A stretch of DNA of 35,443 bases from Bradyrhizobium sp. 190 (GTDB taxonomy: Bacteria; Pseudomonadota; Alphaproteobacteria; Rhizobiales; Xanthobacteraceae), in assembly GCF_023073415.1 (NCBI RefSeq), contig NZ_JADPJL010000022.1, positions 1 to 35,443 on the forward strand, read 5' to 3'. The notes under the pieces are model-generated. The model ran no database searches. It was not told the origin of the DNA and saw nothing but the letters and a program-made list of their open reading frames with translations. This document shows, in pieces, positions 16,980 through 27,465 of this stretch. The stretch's first letter is position 1. Each line of letters opens with the position of its first letter. A program made the translations under genes and the position numbers.

Positions 16980-18371
16980 ATGACGGTGATCGCTTCCGAG
17001 GCAGCCGGCGCCGAGATACCGCGGGAATATCCGCGCCGCGCCGCCGTCATCAGCTGGATATTCTTCGATTGGGCCGCGCAGCCTTATTTCACGCTGATCA
17101 CCACCTTTGTATTCGCGCCCTATTTCGCGAGCTTCGTCGCGCCGGATCCGGCGCGGGGGCAGGCGCTGTGGGGATTTGCCACCGCCGCCGCCGGCCTCAT
17201 GATCGCGCTGCTGTCGCCCGTGCTGGGCGCGATCGCCGACGCCAGCGGACGCCGCAAGCCGTGGATCGCCGGCTTCGGCTTGCTTTTGGTGATCGGTGCC
17301 TCGCTGATGTGGCTCGGAAAGCCCGGCGACCCGAGCGTCATTCCGCCGCTGTTGCTCGCCTATGCGATCGCAAGCGTCGGCGTCGAATTCGCCACCGTCT
17401 TCAACAACGCGATGATGCCGACGCTGGTGCCGCCGGATCGAATCGGGCGATTGTCCGGTACCGGATGGGCCACCGGCTATATCGGCGGCATCCTCAGCCT
17501 CATCCTGGTGCTCGGCTTTCTGGCGGCTAACCCCGACACCGGGCGTACGCTTTTCGGCCTGGCGCCGCTGTTCGGCCTCGATCCCGTGTCCCATCAGGGC
17601 GATCGCATCACCGGTCCTTTGACCGGCATCTGGTTCGTCATTTTCGTGCTGCCGATGTTTCTGCTGACGCCGGATTACCCGGCAAAGCGCCCGATCCGCG
17701 AGGCGTTGCGCGAAGGATTGAGCGGGCTGAAGCGGACGCTCGGCGAATTGCCGAAGCAGAAATCGCTGGCGACATTCCTGCTCGCCAACATGATCTATAC
17801 CGACGGGCTGGTGTCGCTGTTTGCCTTTGGCGGCATCTACGCTGCCGGCACTTTCGGCTGGCACACGATCCAGATCGGCACGTTCGGAATCCTGCTGGCC
17901 ATCGCCGGCACTTTTGGCGCGTGGCTTGGCGGCAAGCTTGACGACAGACTGGGACCGAAACGCGTCATCGCCGGCAGCTTGCTGATCCTGCTGCTTGCGC
18001 TCGGTGCGATCCTCCTGGTCGACAAGGATACGATTCTGTTCGTGAAGGTCGCCCCGCCGGCGCCGGGTGGCGCGCTGTTCTCCGGCGCCGCCGAGCGCGC
18101 CTATCTCGTACTCGGATGCCTGATTGGCGCGGCCGGCGGCCCGCTGCAGGCGGCGTCGCGCTCGCTCCTAACCCGTCTCGCGCCGAAGGATCGCATCGCG
18201 CAATATTTTGGATTGTTCGCACTGACCGGGAAGGTCACGTCGTTCATCGGCCCGCTGCTGATCGGCGTGATCACCACGGTTACCGCGAGCCAGAAGGCCG
18301 GCATGGCGCTGCTGGTGGTGTTTTTTGTTGCAGGGCTGGCGCTGCTGACGCAAGTGAGGGAGAATTCGTAG
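16980..18371 (+). CDS. MFS transporter of the UMF1 family (Atg22-like)
   Basis: A 463-residue polytopic membrane protein with about twelve hydrophobic segments. The first helix contains WIFFDWAAQPYFTLITTF, the D-W-A-x-x-x-Y signature of the UMF1 family (TC 2.A.1.24), and the cytoplasmic loop has GAIADASGRRKPWI, the MFS A-motif. A second loop LGGKLDDRLGPKRVI is the matching motif in the C-half. Yeast Atg22 exports amino acids from the vacuole; the substrates of bacterial UMF1 proteins are largely unknown. Adjacency to gamma-glutamyltranspeptidase hints at amino-acid traffic, but this is weak. ATG 16980 follows GAAGGAA. The stop codon overlaps the start of a palindromic repeat. Confidence 0.92.
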   Translation: MTVIASEAAGAEIPREYPRRAAVISWIFFDWAAQPYFTLITTFVFAPYFASFVAPDPARGQALWGFATAAAGLMIALLSPVLGAIADASGRRKPWIAGFGLLLVIGASLMWLGKPGDPSVIPPLLLAYAIASVGVEFATVFNNAMMPTLVPPDRIGRLSGTGWATGYIGGILSLILVLGFLAANPDTGRTLFGLAPLFGLDPVSHQGDRITGPLTGIWFVIFVLPMFLLTPDYPAKRPIREALREGLSGLKRTLGELPKQKSLATFLLANMIYTDGLVSLFAFGGIYAAGTFGWHTIQIGTFGILLAIAGTFGAWLGGKLDDRLGPKRVIAGSLLILLLALGAILLVDKDTILFVKVAPPAPGGALFSGAAERAYLVLGCLIGAAGGPLQAASRSLLTRLAPKDRIAQYFGLFALTGKVTSFIGPLLIGVITTVTASQKAGMALLVVFFVAGLALLTQVRENS

Positions 18372-18452
18372 CCCGGATGGAGCGCAGCGAAATCCGGGGC
18401 CCGGTGTCCGCGGATGACATTCCCGGATTGCGCTGCACTCCATCCGGGCTAC
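18368..18452. repeat. Palindromic intergenic repeat (GTAGCCCGGATGG type)
   Basis: GTAGCCCGGATGG at the left end and CCATCCGGGCTAC at the right end are exact inverted copies. Inside the arms ATGGAGCGCAGCGAAATCC faces an imperfect complement (GGATTGCGCTGCACTCCAT). The element starts within the last codons of the MFS gene and could act as its terminator. The 17-base core ATGGAGCGCAGCGAAAT (18377-18393) also occurs inside the different repeat at 9465-9481. Confidence 0.85.
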
Positions 18453-18500
18453 GCGTGCTGTCTCCAGGACGCTTGCGCGCCAAGCAAATCAGTCCACGGT

Positions 18501-18597
18501 CCGTAGGGTGGGCAAAGCGCAGCGTGCCCACCATCAAGCAGCGCGATCGGTGATGGATGGTGGGCACGGCGCTAACGGGCCTTTGCCCACCCTACGG
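18501..18597. repeat. Palindromic intergenic repeat (CCGTAGGGTGGGCAAAG type), copy 1
   Basis: CCGTAGGGTGGGCAAAGCGC at the left end pairs with the right end, which reads CCTTTGCCCACCCTACGG. The inner pair CGTGCCCACCATC/GATGGTGGGCACG adds a second stem. It lies between the convergent MFS and purH genes. A second copy with the same ends and the same inner stem is at 29016-29110 in this window, which proves that it is an interspersed family. Confidence 0.92.
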
Positions 18598-18615
18598 AGC
18601 CGTCGTTCCGGCGGC

Positions 18616-20208
18616 TCAATGCCTGAAATGCCGCACGCCCGTGAACACCATGGCGATGCCGTGCTCGTCGGCGGCCTTGATCACTTCCTCGTCGCGCATG
18701 GAGCCGCCGGGTTGAATCACGGCGGTGGCGCCGGCTTCGATGCAGGCCAGCATGCCGTCGGCGAACGGGAAGAAGGCATCTGATGCAACGACCGAGCCCT
18801 TGGTCAGCGGTTCGGCCAGCTTCAGTTCGGCTGCCGCATCCAGCGCCTTGCGGGCCGCGATGCGTGCGGAATCGACCCGGCTCATCTGACCAGCCCCGAT
18901 GCCGACGGTGGCGAGGTCCTTGGCGTAGATGATGGTGTTCGACTTGATGTGTTTGGCGACGCGAAAGGCGAATTTGAGGTCGCGCAGTTCGGCTTCCGAC
19001 GGCGCACGCTTGGTCGCGACCTTCAGCTTCATGTCGTCGATCACGGCATTGTCGCGGGTCTGCACCAGAAGACCGCCGGCAACTGTCTTCGCCGTCAGGC
19101 CAACGGTGCGCGGGTCGGGCAATCCGCCGGCCAGCAACAGCCGAAGGTTTTTCTTGGCCGCAACGATCTTGATGGCTTCTTCGGTCGCGTCCGGCGCAAT
19201 GATGACTTCGGTGAAGATTTCGGTGATGGCGCGGGCCGACTCCGCATCGAGTGTGCGGTTGAGCGCCACGATGCCGCCGAAGGCGGAGGTGGAGTCGCAA
19301 GCCAAAGCCCGGCGATAGGCGTTGATGAGGTCGGGCCCTTCGGCAACGCCGCAAGGGTTGGCGTGTTTGACGATGACGCAGGCGGCGGTGCGGGCGGGAT
19401 CGAATTCGCCGATGCATTCATAGGCCGCATCGGTGTCGTTGATGTTGTTGTAGGAAAGTTCCTTGCCCTGCAACTGCCGCGCGGTGGAGACGCCGGGCCG
19501 CTTGTCGGGCGTTGCATAGAACGCCGCGGTCTGGTGCGGGTTCTCGCCATAGCGCAGGGACTGGATCAGGTGGCCGCCGAAGGCGCGGAAATCCGGCGCT
19601 TCGGTTTTGTTCTGGGCAGCGAACCAGTTCGAGATCGCGGCGTCATAGGCGGCCGTGCGCGCATAGGCCTTGGCGGCGAGGCGGCGGCGCAGCGACAGCG
19701 TCGTTGCGCCCTTGTTGGCGGCGAGTTCGTCGAGCACGGCCTGATAATCCTGCGCCTCCACGACGACAGCGACGTCGTCATGATTCTTCGCCGCCGCGCG
19801 GATCATCGCGGGACCGCCGATGTCGATGTTCTCGATGCAGTCCTCGTAACCCGCTCCTTTGTCGACGGTCGCCTCGAACGGGTAGAGGTTGACGACGAGC
19901 AGGTCGATCGGCGCGATGCCGTGCGCCTTCATGGCATCCGCATGTTCCTTGTTGTCGCGGATCGCGAGCAGTCCGCCATGCACCTTGGGGTGCAGCGTCT
20001 TGACCCGGCCATCCATCATTTCCGGAAAGCCGGTGAGCTCCGAGACGTCTTTCACCTGCAGTCCGGCCGCCGCAATCGCCTTCGCCGTGCCGCCGGTCGA
20101 GACCAGTTCAACGCCATGGCCCGCGAGCGCCTTGGCAAATTCGATCAGGCCGGTCTTGTCGGAAACGGATAATAGAGCGCGGGTTACGCGGCGGGTCGTA
20201 TCGGTCAT
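18616..20208 (-). CDS. purH: Bifunctional AICAR transformylase / IMP cyclohydrolase
   Basis: A 530-residue protein of normal length. The N-terminal IMP cyclohydrolase domain (MGS-like fold) begins [19 protein letters not shown] and includes [32 protein letters not shown] and [16 protein letters not shown]. The C-terminal AICAR transformylase domain has [14 protein letters not shown] and the catalytic K281-H282 in [10 protein letters not shown], then [10 protein letters not shown] and [10 protein letters not shown]. It carries out the last two steps of IMP synthesis. Start ATG 20208 with AGAGGA upstream is chosen over a TTG six bases earlier. It is last in the same-strand series rsmB, heparinase-like gene, purH. 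A palindromic repeat follows and may end transcription. Confidence 0.98.
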   Translation of the reverse strand: MTDTTRRVTRALLSVSDKTGLIEFAKALAGHGVELVSTGGTAKAIAAAGLQVKDVSELTGFPEMMDGRVKTLHPKVHGGLLAIRDNKEHADAMKAHGIAPIDLLVVNLYPFEATVDKGAGYEDCIENIDIGGPAMIRAAAKNHDDVAVVVEAQDYQAVLDELAANKGATTLSLRRRLAAKAYARTAAYDAAISNWFAAQNKTEAPDFRAFGGHLIQSLRYGENPHQTAAFYATPDKRPGVSTARQLQGKELSYNNINDTDAAYECIGEFDPARTAACVIVKHANPCGVAEGPDLINAYRRALACDSTSAFGGIVALNRTLDAESARAITEIFTEVIIAPDATEEAIKIVAAKKNLRLLLAGGLPDPRTVGLTAKTVAGGLLVQTRDNAVIDDMKLKVATKRAPSEAELRDLKFAFRVAKHIKSNTIIYAKDLATVGIGAGQMSRVDSARIAARKALDAAAELKLAEPLTKGSVVASDAFFPFADGMLACIEAGATAVIQPGGSMRDEEVIKAADEHGIAMVFTGVRHFRH

Positions 20209-20373
20209 GGGCAAGGTCCTCTGTCAGGGGATGCTTATGCCCAGGCGCGCGGCGGTCACTCTCGCGCTTCCCGATGGTGCTCCATCCAAAGTCGCCAGTC
20301 GCGCGAGAGCGGGCTGGTTAGCAGCTTTTGGCGGGGTTCTCAATGGGGACAGATTGCCGTCTCTGTGCAAGAC

Positions 20374-22128
20374 TTAGAGCGGCAATTCCGGCTCGCGCCG
20401 CGCATTGCGCCGGGCGTTGGTGCCGGCGGCCGTCGTCGCCGAGCGGACAAAGCTCCAGCGGACCGAGGAGGCGTGGCGGGAATCCTGGCGGATCACGATC
20501 TGGGTGGTGCGGCGGGGGCCGTCATTGCCGGCCAGAAACACGCTGTCCTCGAGGTCGACCTTGTCGTCGAGCGCCTCGAAGGTCCAGACGTCGCGGTTCG
20601 GCAATACCAGCATGACGCCGCGTGCGTCGCTGAGGCGGCTTGCCTTCACCGCGGGATGCAGATGAAACCGCAGGGCAAAATCGGTCTCGGCGCCCTTGAT
20701 GCGCGCGCCCGGCGCCGGCGAGATGGTGTCCTCGCCGTCGAGCCTGCCGCCGTCTTGAGAGATCATCAACACCCGGCGGTGCACGACGCCGAATTTTGCA
20801 AGATACCCGTCATGGGACGTGGTCAGGAGATCGCCGTCGGCCACCGCCTCGCGGTAGCTTTCCACATTGGACGGGCCACTGACGACCGGTGCGCCCTGCA
20901 GCAGGCGTTTCATCGCCGACAGTTCGATGAACTGGCACGAGGACGTGTCGTGATAGGTCAGCGTCGAATGCGCCGCGGTGCTGCGCGCAAAGCTGCGCCA
21001 GTTGTCGCGGCCGGTCGAAGGCATGCCGCAATTGACGACGATCCGGCTCGCCCCGGACGACAATTCAAACGAGAGGCAGCCGGCGTGCGCTTCCTGGCTG
21101 ACATTCGGCGGCGGCGGCGGGCCGCTGTCCATGATGACGGTCGTGGTGCCGGCATCGAGGCGCTGAAAGCCGGTATGCGGCATGTTCGCCATCGGTACGC
21201 CGTGGGTATCATCATAGGCGAGCAGGGTGGCCACCAGATCCGAGGGCGCGTTGCTCATGCCGTTGAACAGCGCGAAGCTGCCGTCGCCGTGCCGGAAGAA
21301 GCGCAGCATCGGCATCATGCGGTCGATCGCATTCAAAAGCGCCGGCGGCGGCGCGATGTTGCGGGCGGCAAAGGTCTGGCGCAGCGGCAGCAGGTCGCTG
21401 AGCAGTTCGACCAGCGCGCCGGGATTGCGTGAGATATGCCCGCCGTCGGGCATGATCTGCCGCTGCAATTCGTCGGAAAGCCGTCGCGTGGCGGAACGGA
21501 TGTGCCGCGCCTGATTGGCCAGGCACAGCGAGGCGTAGCACAGCGCGATCAGGACCTGCAGCCGCGGCACGCCGTCGGCGATGTCAAGCATCGCGTAGCG
21601 CAAATAGCGAATCTCGCGGGTCAGCCCGCGCAGATATTTGCGATAGAATTTTCCGTCGGTGTCGCCGAGCACCAGCGGCGCCTGCGACAACAGCGAGATC
21701 ACGCGGCGCGCCAGCACGTCGGGGCGGCGTTCGAGCGGCCGCTTGCGCCCCGGATTCGAGATCCAGTCGTCGACCAGCGAGCGGGCATTGGCGCGGGTCA
21801 GCGCGGTGTCGGCGGCGCGCAGGTGCCGCAACCAGCCGAAGCCGAGCAGGGCGACTTCCCAATCTTCCGACGGCGGCTCGAGATCGAAGATCGAGCGGCC
21901 ATGACAGGTCACGATCTTGCCGGCGAACACGAAGCGGCCGGCGTAAATTTCGGCGGCGCGGGTGGCGTCGGCGGTGCGCAGATCGTGCGGCGCGATGATC
22001 AGCCGGTCGGCGCGGCCCGGCCACAGCCGCGACACCGCCACCGTCGCCCCGGTCGCACGCGCGATCACGGTCCGCGCCGAGCGGCTCATGATAAGCGTCG
22101 AGATGCGTCTGCGTTGAGCGACCGACAC
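20374..22128 (-). CDS. Heparinase II/III family protein
   Basis: A 584-residue protein. The N-terminal 300 residues form an alpha/alpha-toroid-like helical region (LLGFGWLRHLRAADTALTRA, WISNPGRKRPLERRPDVLAR). The C-terminal part from about residue 335 is the heparinase II/III-like beta-sandwich, with AGCLSFELSSGASRIVVNCG, STAAHSTLTYHDTSSCQF and RRVLMISQDGGRLDGEDTI. Family enzymes cleave acidic polysaccharides such as heparin or alginate by beta-elimination, after export. No clear signal peptide is visible here, and soil alphaproteobacteria have no obvious heparin source, so the substrate is unknown; a role with the cell's own surface polysaccharide is a guess. The longest start is GTG 22128; an ATG at 22089 is an alternative. 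It lies between rsmB and purH. Confidence 0.88.
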   Translation of the reverse strand: MSVAQRRRISTLIMSRSARTVIARATGATVAVSRLWPGRADRLIIAPHDLRTADATRAAEIYAGRFVFAGKIVTCHGRSIFDLEPPSEDWEVALLGFGWLRHLRAADTALTRANARSLVDDWISNPGRKRPLERRPDVLARRVISLLSQAPLVLGDTDGKFYRKYLRGLTREIRYLRYAMLDIADGVPRLQVLIALCYASLCLANQARHIRSATRRLSDELQRQIMPDGGHISRNPGALVELLSDLLPLRQTFAARNIAPPPALLNAIDRMMPMLRFFRHGDGSFALFNGMSNAPSDLVATLLAYDDTHGVPMANMPHTGFQRLDAGTTTVIMDSGPPPPPNVSQEAHAGCLSFELSSGASRIVVNCGMPSTGRDNWRSFARSTAAHSTLTYHDTSSCQFIELSAMKRLLQGAPVVSGPSNVESYREAVADGDLLTTSHDGYLAKFGVVHRRVLMISQDGGRLDGEDTISPAPGARIKGAETDFALRFHLHPAVKASRLSDARGVMLVLPNRDVWTFEALDDKVDLEDSVFLAGNDGPRRTTQIVIRQDSRHASSVRWSFVRSATTAAGTNARRNARREPELPL

Positions 22129-22249
22129 GCCGTGCCTTGCTTAGGGAGGGAGGGGTATTCTGGCGAATCCTTTTAATCCGGAAACGCCGGGATGACACCA
22201 TCTTGAAAACCGGCGAATCACTCCAGAGTCGGCGAATTCCAGTTTAAAA

Positions 22250-23599
22250 TCAGGATTTAACCAGCCGCGCGGCGTAAAATCCATCCAACCCGCCGAGCCG
22301 GGGGTCGGTATGGGGCAAATGGCAGGGCAGGGTCCGTAAATCGCCGTTTGCGGTCAGGATTTCGCTGAGGCCGGAGACCTCGCCGACCTCGATCGGGGCA
22401 CGGCGCACGCCGGATTCGGCGGCTAGCAGTGATGCGACCGCCTGCTCACCTTCCTCCGGCTCCAGCGAACAGGTGCAATAGACCAGCGTTCCGCCCGGCT
22501 TGAGCAGCGCGACCGCCCGTTGCAGCAATCGTTTCTGCAACGCCGCCAGTGCGGCAATGTCAGCCTCCTGTCGCAGCCAGGCCACGTCGGGGTGACGGCG
22601 GATGGTGCCGGTGGAGGTGCAGGGCGCGTCCACCAGCACGCCGTCAAAGCCTCCATTTCCGTTACCGGGCCACTCGGCGGCATCGGTCACGACGTCCTCG
22701 GCTTGCAGTGAAAGCCGCGCCAGATTGTCGCGTAGCCGCGCCATGCGCGCCGGCGAGCGGTCCACCGCGGTCACGCGCGCGCCGGCTTGCGCCAGTTGTG
22801 CGGTTTTGCCGCCGGGCGCGGCGCAGAGGTCGACGATGGTCTTGCCGCCGACGTCGCCGAACAACCGCGCTGGCAGCGCGGCGGCGGCGTCCTGCACCCA
22901 CCACTGCCCCTCGGTGAAGCCGGGCAGCATGGTCACCGAACCCTGCAGCAAGGTGCGCACGGTGCCGGTCGGCAAGGTTTCGCCGTGCAGGCGGCTCGCC
23001 CATTGCGCCGCGTCTGATTTCACGGTGATGTCGAGCGACGGTTCATAGCCGACGGCGAGCGCCATCTGCCGCGCCGTGGTGTCGCCATAGGCGCCGATCC
23101 AGCGCGCCAACAGCCACGGCGGAATATCCAGGTTCTGCGATTTGACTTCGTCGATCAGCGGTTGCCCCTCGCGGGCGCAGCGGCGCAGCACCGCGTTGAC
23201 GAGGCCGGCATATTTCGCGGCGCGGCGGTCCGATTGCACCAGCCGCACCGAGAGATCGACGGCGGCATGATCGGGCACATCCATCCAGAGAATCTGTGCA
23301 GCACCGATCAGCAGCGCGCTTTGCGCGCGCGGCGCGTCCGTCGGGATGCCGCGATCGAGCAGGCGCGACAGCAAATGGCCCAGCGTGCCGAGCCGCCGCA
23401 GGATCGTCGCCACCAGCCGCCGCATCAGGGCGCGGTCGCGATCGGCTAGCGTCTTCAGGCCGGGATGCGCGCCGGCGCCATCGAGCTGATCGTCGAGGGT
23501 GCGATGCTTGTGCAGCACGCCGTCGAGAATATCGGCCGCGATCCGGCGTGCGGCGAGACCGGGCACTTCGGAAGGTACTGCGAATCGGGAAGGTGGCAT
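22250..23599 (-). CDS. rsmB: 16S rRNA (cytosine(967)-C(5))-methyltransferase
   Basis: A 449-residue protein from ATG 23599. The N-terminal NusB-like RNA-binding domain (GLAARRIAADILDGVLHK) is followed by the SAM-dependent m5C methyltransferase: CAAPGGKTAQLA (SAM site, C259), VDAPCTSTGTIRRHPD with the release Cys327, and VYCTCSLEPEEGE with the catalytic Cys377. RsmB methylates C967 of 16S rRNA. In E. coli it sits beside fmt and def, but not here. An in-frame upstream start at 23668 would add 23 residues unlike the family; ATG 23599 is preferred although its ribosome site is weak. Other m5C methyltransferases (RsmF) lack the NusB domain. Confidence 0.93.
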   Translation of the reverse strand: MPPSRFAVPSEVPGLAARRIAADILDGVLHKHRTLDDQLDGAGAHPGLKTLADRDRALMRRLVATILRRLGTLGHLLSRLLDRGIPTDAPRAQSALLIGAAQILWMDVPDHAAVDLSVRLVQSDRRAAKYAGLVNAVLRRCAREGQPLIDEVKSQNLDIPPWLLARWIGAYGDTTARQMALAVGYEPSLDITVKSDAAQWASRLHGETLPTGTVRTLLQGSVTMLPGFTEGQWWVQDAAAALPARLFGDVGGKTIVDLCAAPGGKTAQLAQAGARVTAVDRSPARMARLRDNLARLSLQAEDVVTDAAEWPGNGNGGFDGVLVDAPCTSTGTIRRHPDVAWLRQEADIAALAALQKRLLQRAVALLKPGGTLVYCTCSLEPEEGEQAVASLLAAESGVRRAPIEVGEVSGLSEILTANGDLRTLPCHLPHTDPRLGGLDGFYAARLVKS

Positions 23600-23660
23600 G
23601 AAGCAGCAATGTCTCGGAAAGCGGAAAGGTTCTGGCTCATGCCATTGGAATGAAAGCCCG

Positions 23661-23682
23661 TTTGGCATGCGAATATGCCAAA
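23661..23682. promoter_or_regulatory. Inverted repeat TTTGGCAT-N6-ATGCCAAA upstream of rsmB
   Basis: An exact inverted repeat with 8-base arms and a 6-base spacer (GCGAAT), 62 bases upstream of the rsmB start and 77 bases upstream of the DUF1674 start. Its size fits a binding site for a dimeric regulator. No regulator gene is nearby. Confidence 0.5.
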
Positions 23683-23758
23683 TGTAAGAATCGCCACAGA
23701 CAATTTCACGAATGTGATGTCATCTGTGCGCCTATCCCTGTGCTATGGGAGAGTTGCG

Positions 23759-23968
23759 ATGACCGACTATTTTTCATCCCCCGCGCCCGTCGCGGAACGC
23801 AAGAAGCTGCCGCCCGCCGCCGAGCGCGCGCTGGCCGAGGCCGAAGCACGCCGCAAGGCCGCCGAAGCCAGCGCCCCGCCGCATCAGAAGGAGTTTCACG
23901 GCCCGAAGGGTCTGGAACCGACCCGATATGGCGATTGGGAGCACAAGGGGATCGCGTCGGACTTTTGA
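23759..23968 (+). CDS. DUF1674 domain protein (SdhAF4-like)
   Basis: A 69-residue protein. The N-terminal half is an Ala/Glu/Arg-rich helix. The C-terminal half, HGPKGLEPTRYGDWEHKGIA then SDF, is the DUF1674 signature (G-P-x-x-x-E-P-T-R-Y-G-D-W-E-x-K-G). Mitochondrial members (SdhAF4/Sdh8) protect flavinylated succinate dehydrogenase subunit A during complex II assembly; a similar role in alphaproteobacteria is likely but not shown by this context, since no sdh genes are nearby. Start ATG 23759 has GGGAGAG upstream. It is divergent from rsmB. Confidence 0.92.
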   Translation: MTDYFSSPAPVAERKKLPPAAERALAEAEARRKAAEASAPPHQKEFHGPKGLEPTRYGDWEHKGIASDF

Positions 23969-24039
23969 GGTCCAAGGGATAGCAAGGGATAGCAATGGGC
24001 TCTTGCCGGATGCCCCGACTCAGCCCTTAGTCCGGGAAT

Positions 24040-24639
24040 ATGCCCCCATACGAGAGAATGAATGCATATCGGCCCCCGCGCCGGGGTCCCTGGCGCCGCT
24101 GGTTTTCGGCGGCGTTGCCGTGGATGTTCGTGGTTTGCGTGGCGGCGGGGACGATGCTGCCGGTGCGGGACTGGGTGCGCGGGCCTTGGTCGCATTCCCT
24201 AGACAGTCAGGCGGCGCGCGATGCCGAGACCATCTGGAAGCGGGCCGGAAATCCCGACACGCGTCACGCCGTCGACGTCATCCGCACGATTGATGGCGAC
24301 ACGTTCGAGGCGCGGGTTCACCTGGAGCCGGGTCTCGATCTCAGCACACGGGTGCGTCTGCGCGGCATCGACGCCCCTGAATTAAAGGCGTCCTGCCCGC
24401 AGGAACTGCAGATGGCCGAGACCGCTACGGGCGCGTTGCGCGCAATGCTCGGCGAAGGCGACGTCAGGATCTTCAATATCGCGCCTGATAAATACTCCGG
24501 CCGCGTCGTCGCTGATGTCACGACGCGGCGCACCGGAAATGTTTCGACGGCGATGCTCGCCGCGGGTCATGTCCGCAGCTACGGCGGCGGCCATCGCAAC
24601 GGCTGGTGTGCGAACGCAGGACAAACGCCGCTCAAATGA
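24040..24639 (+). CDS. Membrane-anchored thermonuclease (staphylococcal-nuclease-fold) protein
   Basis: A 199-residue protein. A short basic N-terminus and a hydrophobic segment (WFSAALPWMFVVCVAAGTML, residues 21-40) anchor or export it. The SNase fold follows, with RTIDGDTFEARV (metal-binding D85), RVRLRGIDAPEL with R108 and E114, and the third catalytic position R155 in YSGRVVAD. All three key residues match the active nuclease pattern (Arg, Glu, Arg). It probably degrades DNA or RNA in the periplasm with calcium. Start 24040 has a poor ribosome site; ATG 24058 (MNAYRPP) is equally possible. Downstream is a bidirectional terminator shared with the L,D-transpeptidase. Confidence 0.9.
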   Translation: MPPYERMNAYRPPRRGPWRRWFSAALPWMFVVCVAAGTMLPVRDWVRGPWSHSLDSQAARDAETIWKRAGNPDTRHAVDVIRTIDGDTFEARVHLEPGLDLSTRVRLRGIDAPELKASCPQELQMAETATGALRAMLGEGDVRIFNIAPDKYSGRVVADVTTRRTGNVSTAMLAAGHVRSYGGGHRNGWCANAGQTPLK

Positions 24640-24665
24640 AAGAGCCGCACAATCGCGCGGCTCTT
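24640..24665. terminator. Bidirectional intrinsic terminator
   Basis: AAGAGCCGC and GCGGCTCTT form a 9-bp stem with an 8-base loop. It begins right after the thermonuclease stop codon. The tails are TTGTATC on the plus strand and CTCTTTCATTTG on the minus strand, so the hairpin suits both converging genes. Confidence 0.8.
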
Positions 24666-24685
24666 GTATCAATCTGATCCGTGGA

Positions 24686-25201
24686 TCAGCGCGTGACAGT
24701 CACGGTCGTTCCGACCGGTACGCGTTGATAGAGATCGGAGATGTCGTCGTTGAGCATGCGGATGCAACCGTAGGATACGAAGCCGCCGACCGAGCCTGGT
24801 ACGTTGGTGCCGTGAATGGCGTACTCGCCGCCGGCCAGCGTCATTGCCGCGACGCCCATCGGGTTGCGTGGCGAGCCGCCGGGAATGACGTCGGGCATGC
24901 CAGGCTTGTCGCGCTTGACTTCGCTCGGCGGCGACCACGCCGGGTTGAGATACTTGCCGTCGATCTTTGTGGTGCCGGACCACTGCTTGCCGGCCTTGCC
25001 GACGCCAACCGGATAGCGCATGGCGCGGCCGGAATCGAGAATGAGATAAAGCCGCCGCTCATGGGTCTTCACCACGATCGTGCCCGGCGCGTAATCGCCG
25101 CTGATATCGACCATTTCCGGCCGCGCCTGCGCCTGTGACATCATAGTGATAGTGCCCGCAGCCAAGGTGGCGGCCAACGCCACCGCAATCTTCATCGACA
25201 T
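24686..25201 (-). CDS. L,D-transpeptidase (YkuD domain)
   Basis: A 171-residue protein with a signal peptide (AVALAATLAAGTITMMSQAQA). The YkuD catalytic domain starts GTIVVKTHERRLYLIL and ends in the signature HGTNVPGSVGGFVSYGCIRM, with H130 and nucleophile C146 as the catalytic pair. Such enzymes make 3-3 peptide crosslinks in peptidoglycan or attach proteins to it. At 171 residues it is a minimal enzyme with no LysM or other wall-binding domain. ATG 25201 is chosen for GGAG seven bases upstream; an upstream in-frame start at 25213 is less likely. Several paralogues are usual in this group of bacteria. Confidence 0.93.
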   Translation of the reverse strand: MSMKIAVALAATLAAGTITMMSQAQARPEMVDISGDYAPGTIVVKTHERRLYLILDSGRAMRYPVGVGKAGKQWSGTTKIDGKYLNPAWSPPSEVKRDKPGMPDVIPGGSPRNPMGVAAMTLAGGEYAIHGTNVPGSVGGFVSYGCIRMLNDDISDLYQRVPVGTTVTVTR

Positions 25202-25411
25202 GCCCAGCTCCACTTTGCCCGCCCCAATTGGGGGGCCCTCAAATGTCCTTTCAGGCCTCGACGGCCCGCAATCTCGTCCACGCGTTTAGTTTAGTCGCGC
25301 GAATTGACCGGCCGGTTTCTATGCCGGCCTTCGAGACTGTTTCGCTGGGCGGAACAAAGAAAATGTTCGAAATAAAGTAAATGATCTGAAAACAACACAT
25401 GGCAGCGAAAT
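25202..25411. other. Intergenic upstream region of the L,D-transpeptidase
   Basis: About 210 bases, and about 310 bases to the acs stop including the hairpins to the right. It is locally AT-rich at 25355-25400 and contains a GGCCGG-N8-CCGGCC inverted repeat near 25314-25335. No gene is supported. The L,D-transpeptidase promoter probably lies here but I cannot place the boxes. Confidence 0.4.
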
Positions 25412-25427
25412 GCCCGCCGAAGCGGGC
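25412..25427 (-). terminator. UUCG-tetraloop hairpin downstream of acs
   Basis: On the minus strand the sequence reads GCCCGC-TTCG-GCGGGC followed by ATTTCG. C(UUCG)G is an unusually stable RNA tetraloop. It lies about 85 bases after the acs stop and could be the main transcript end or a 3'-end stabiliser. Confidence 0.5.
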
Positions 25428-25459
25428 TCGCCACTGACAACCGCGTGAGCAGGAAAGGA

Positions 25460-25508
25460 CTGCCGGCCTCGCCCCAGGTCTCCAGGGGCGAGGCGTTTGC
25501 TCCGGCAG
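25460..25508 (-). terminator. Long GC-rich hairpin immediately after acs
   Basis: GCCTCGCCCC (25466-25475) pairs with GGGGCGAGGC (25485-25494), and outer arms CTGCCGG/CCGGCAG extend the structure to the acs stop codon. No U-tract follows on the minus strand, so it may act with the UUCG hairpin further on or protect the 3' end. Confidence 0.55.
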
Positions 25509-25512
25509 GGCC

Positions 25513-27465
<1,953 letters not shown>

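Noticed and set aside
18949..20172. 407-codon plus-strand open frame opposite purH
   Set aside because: Pure shadow of purH.
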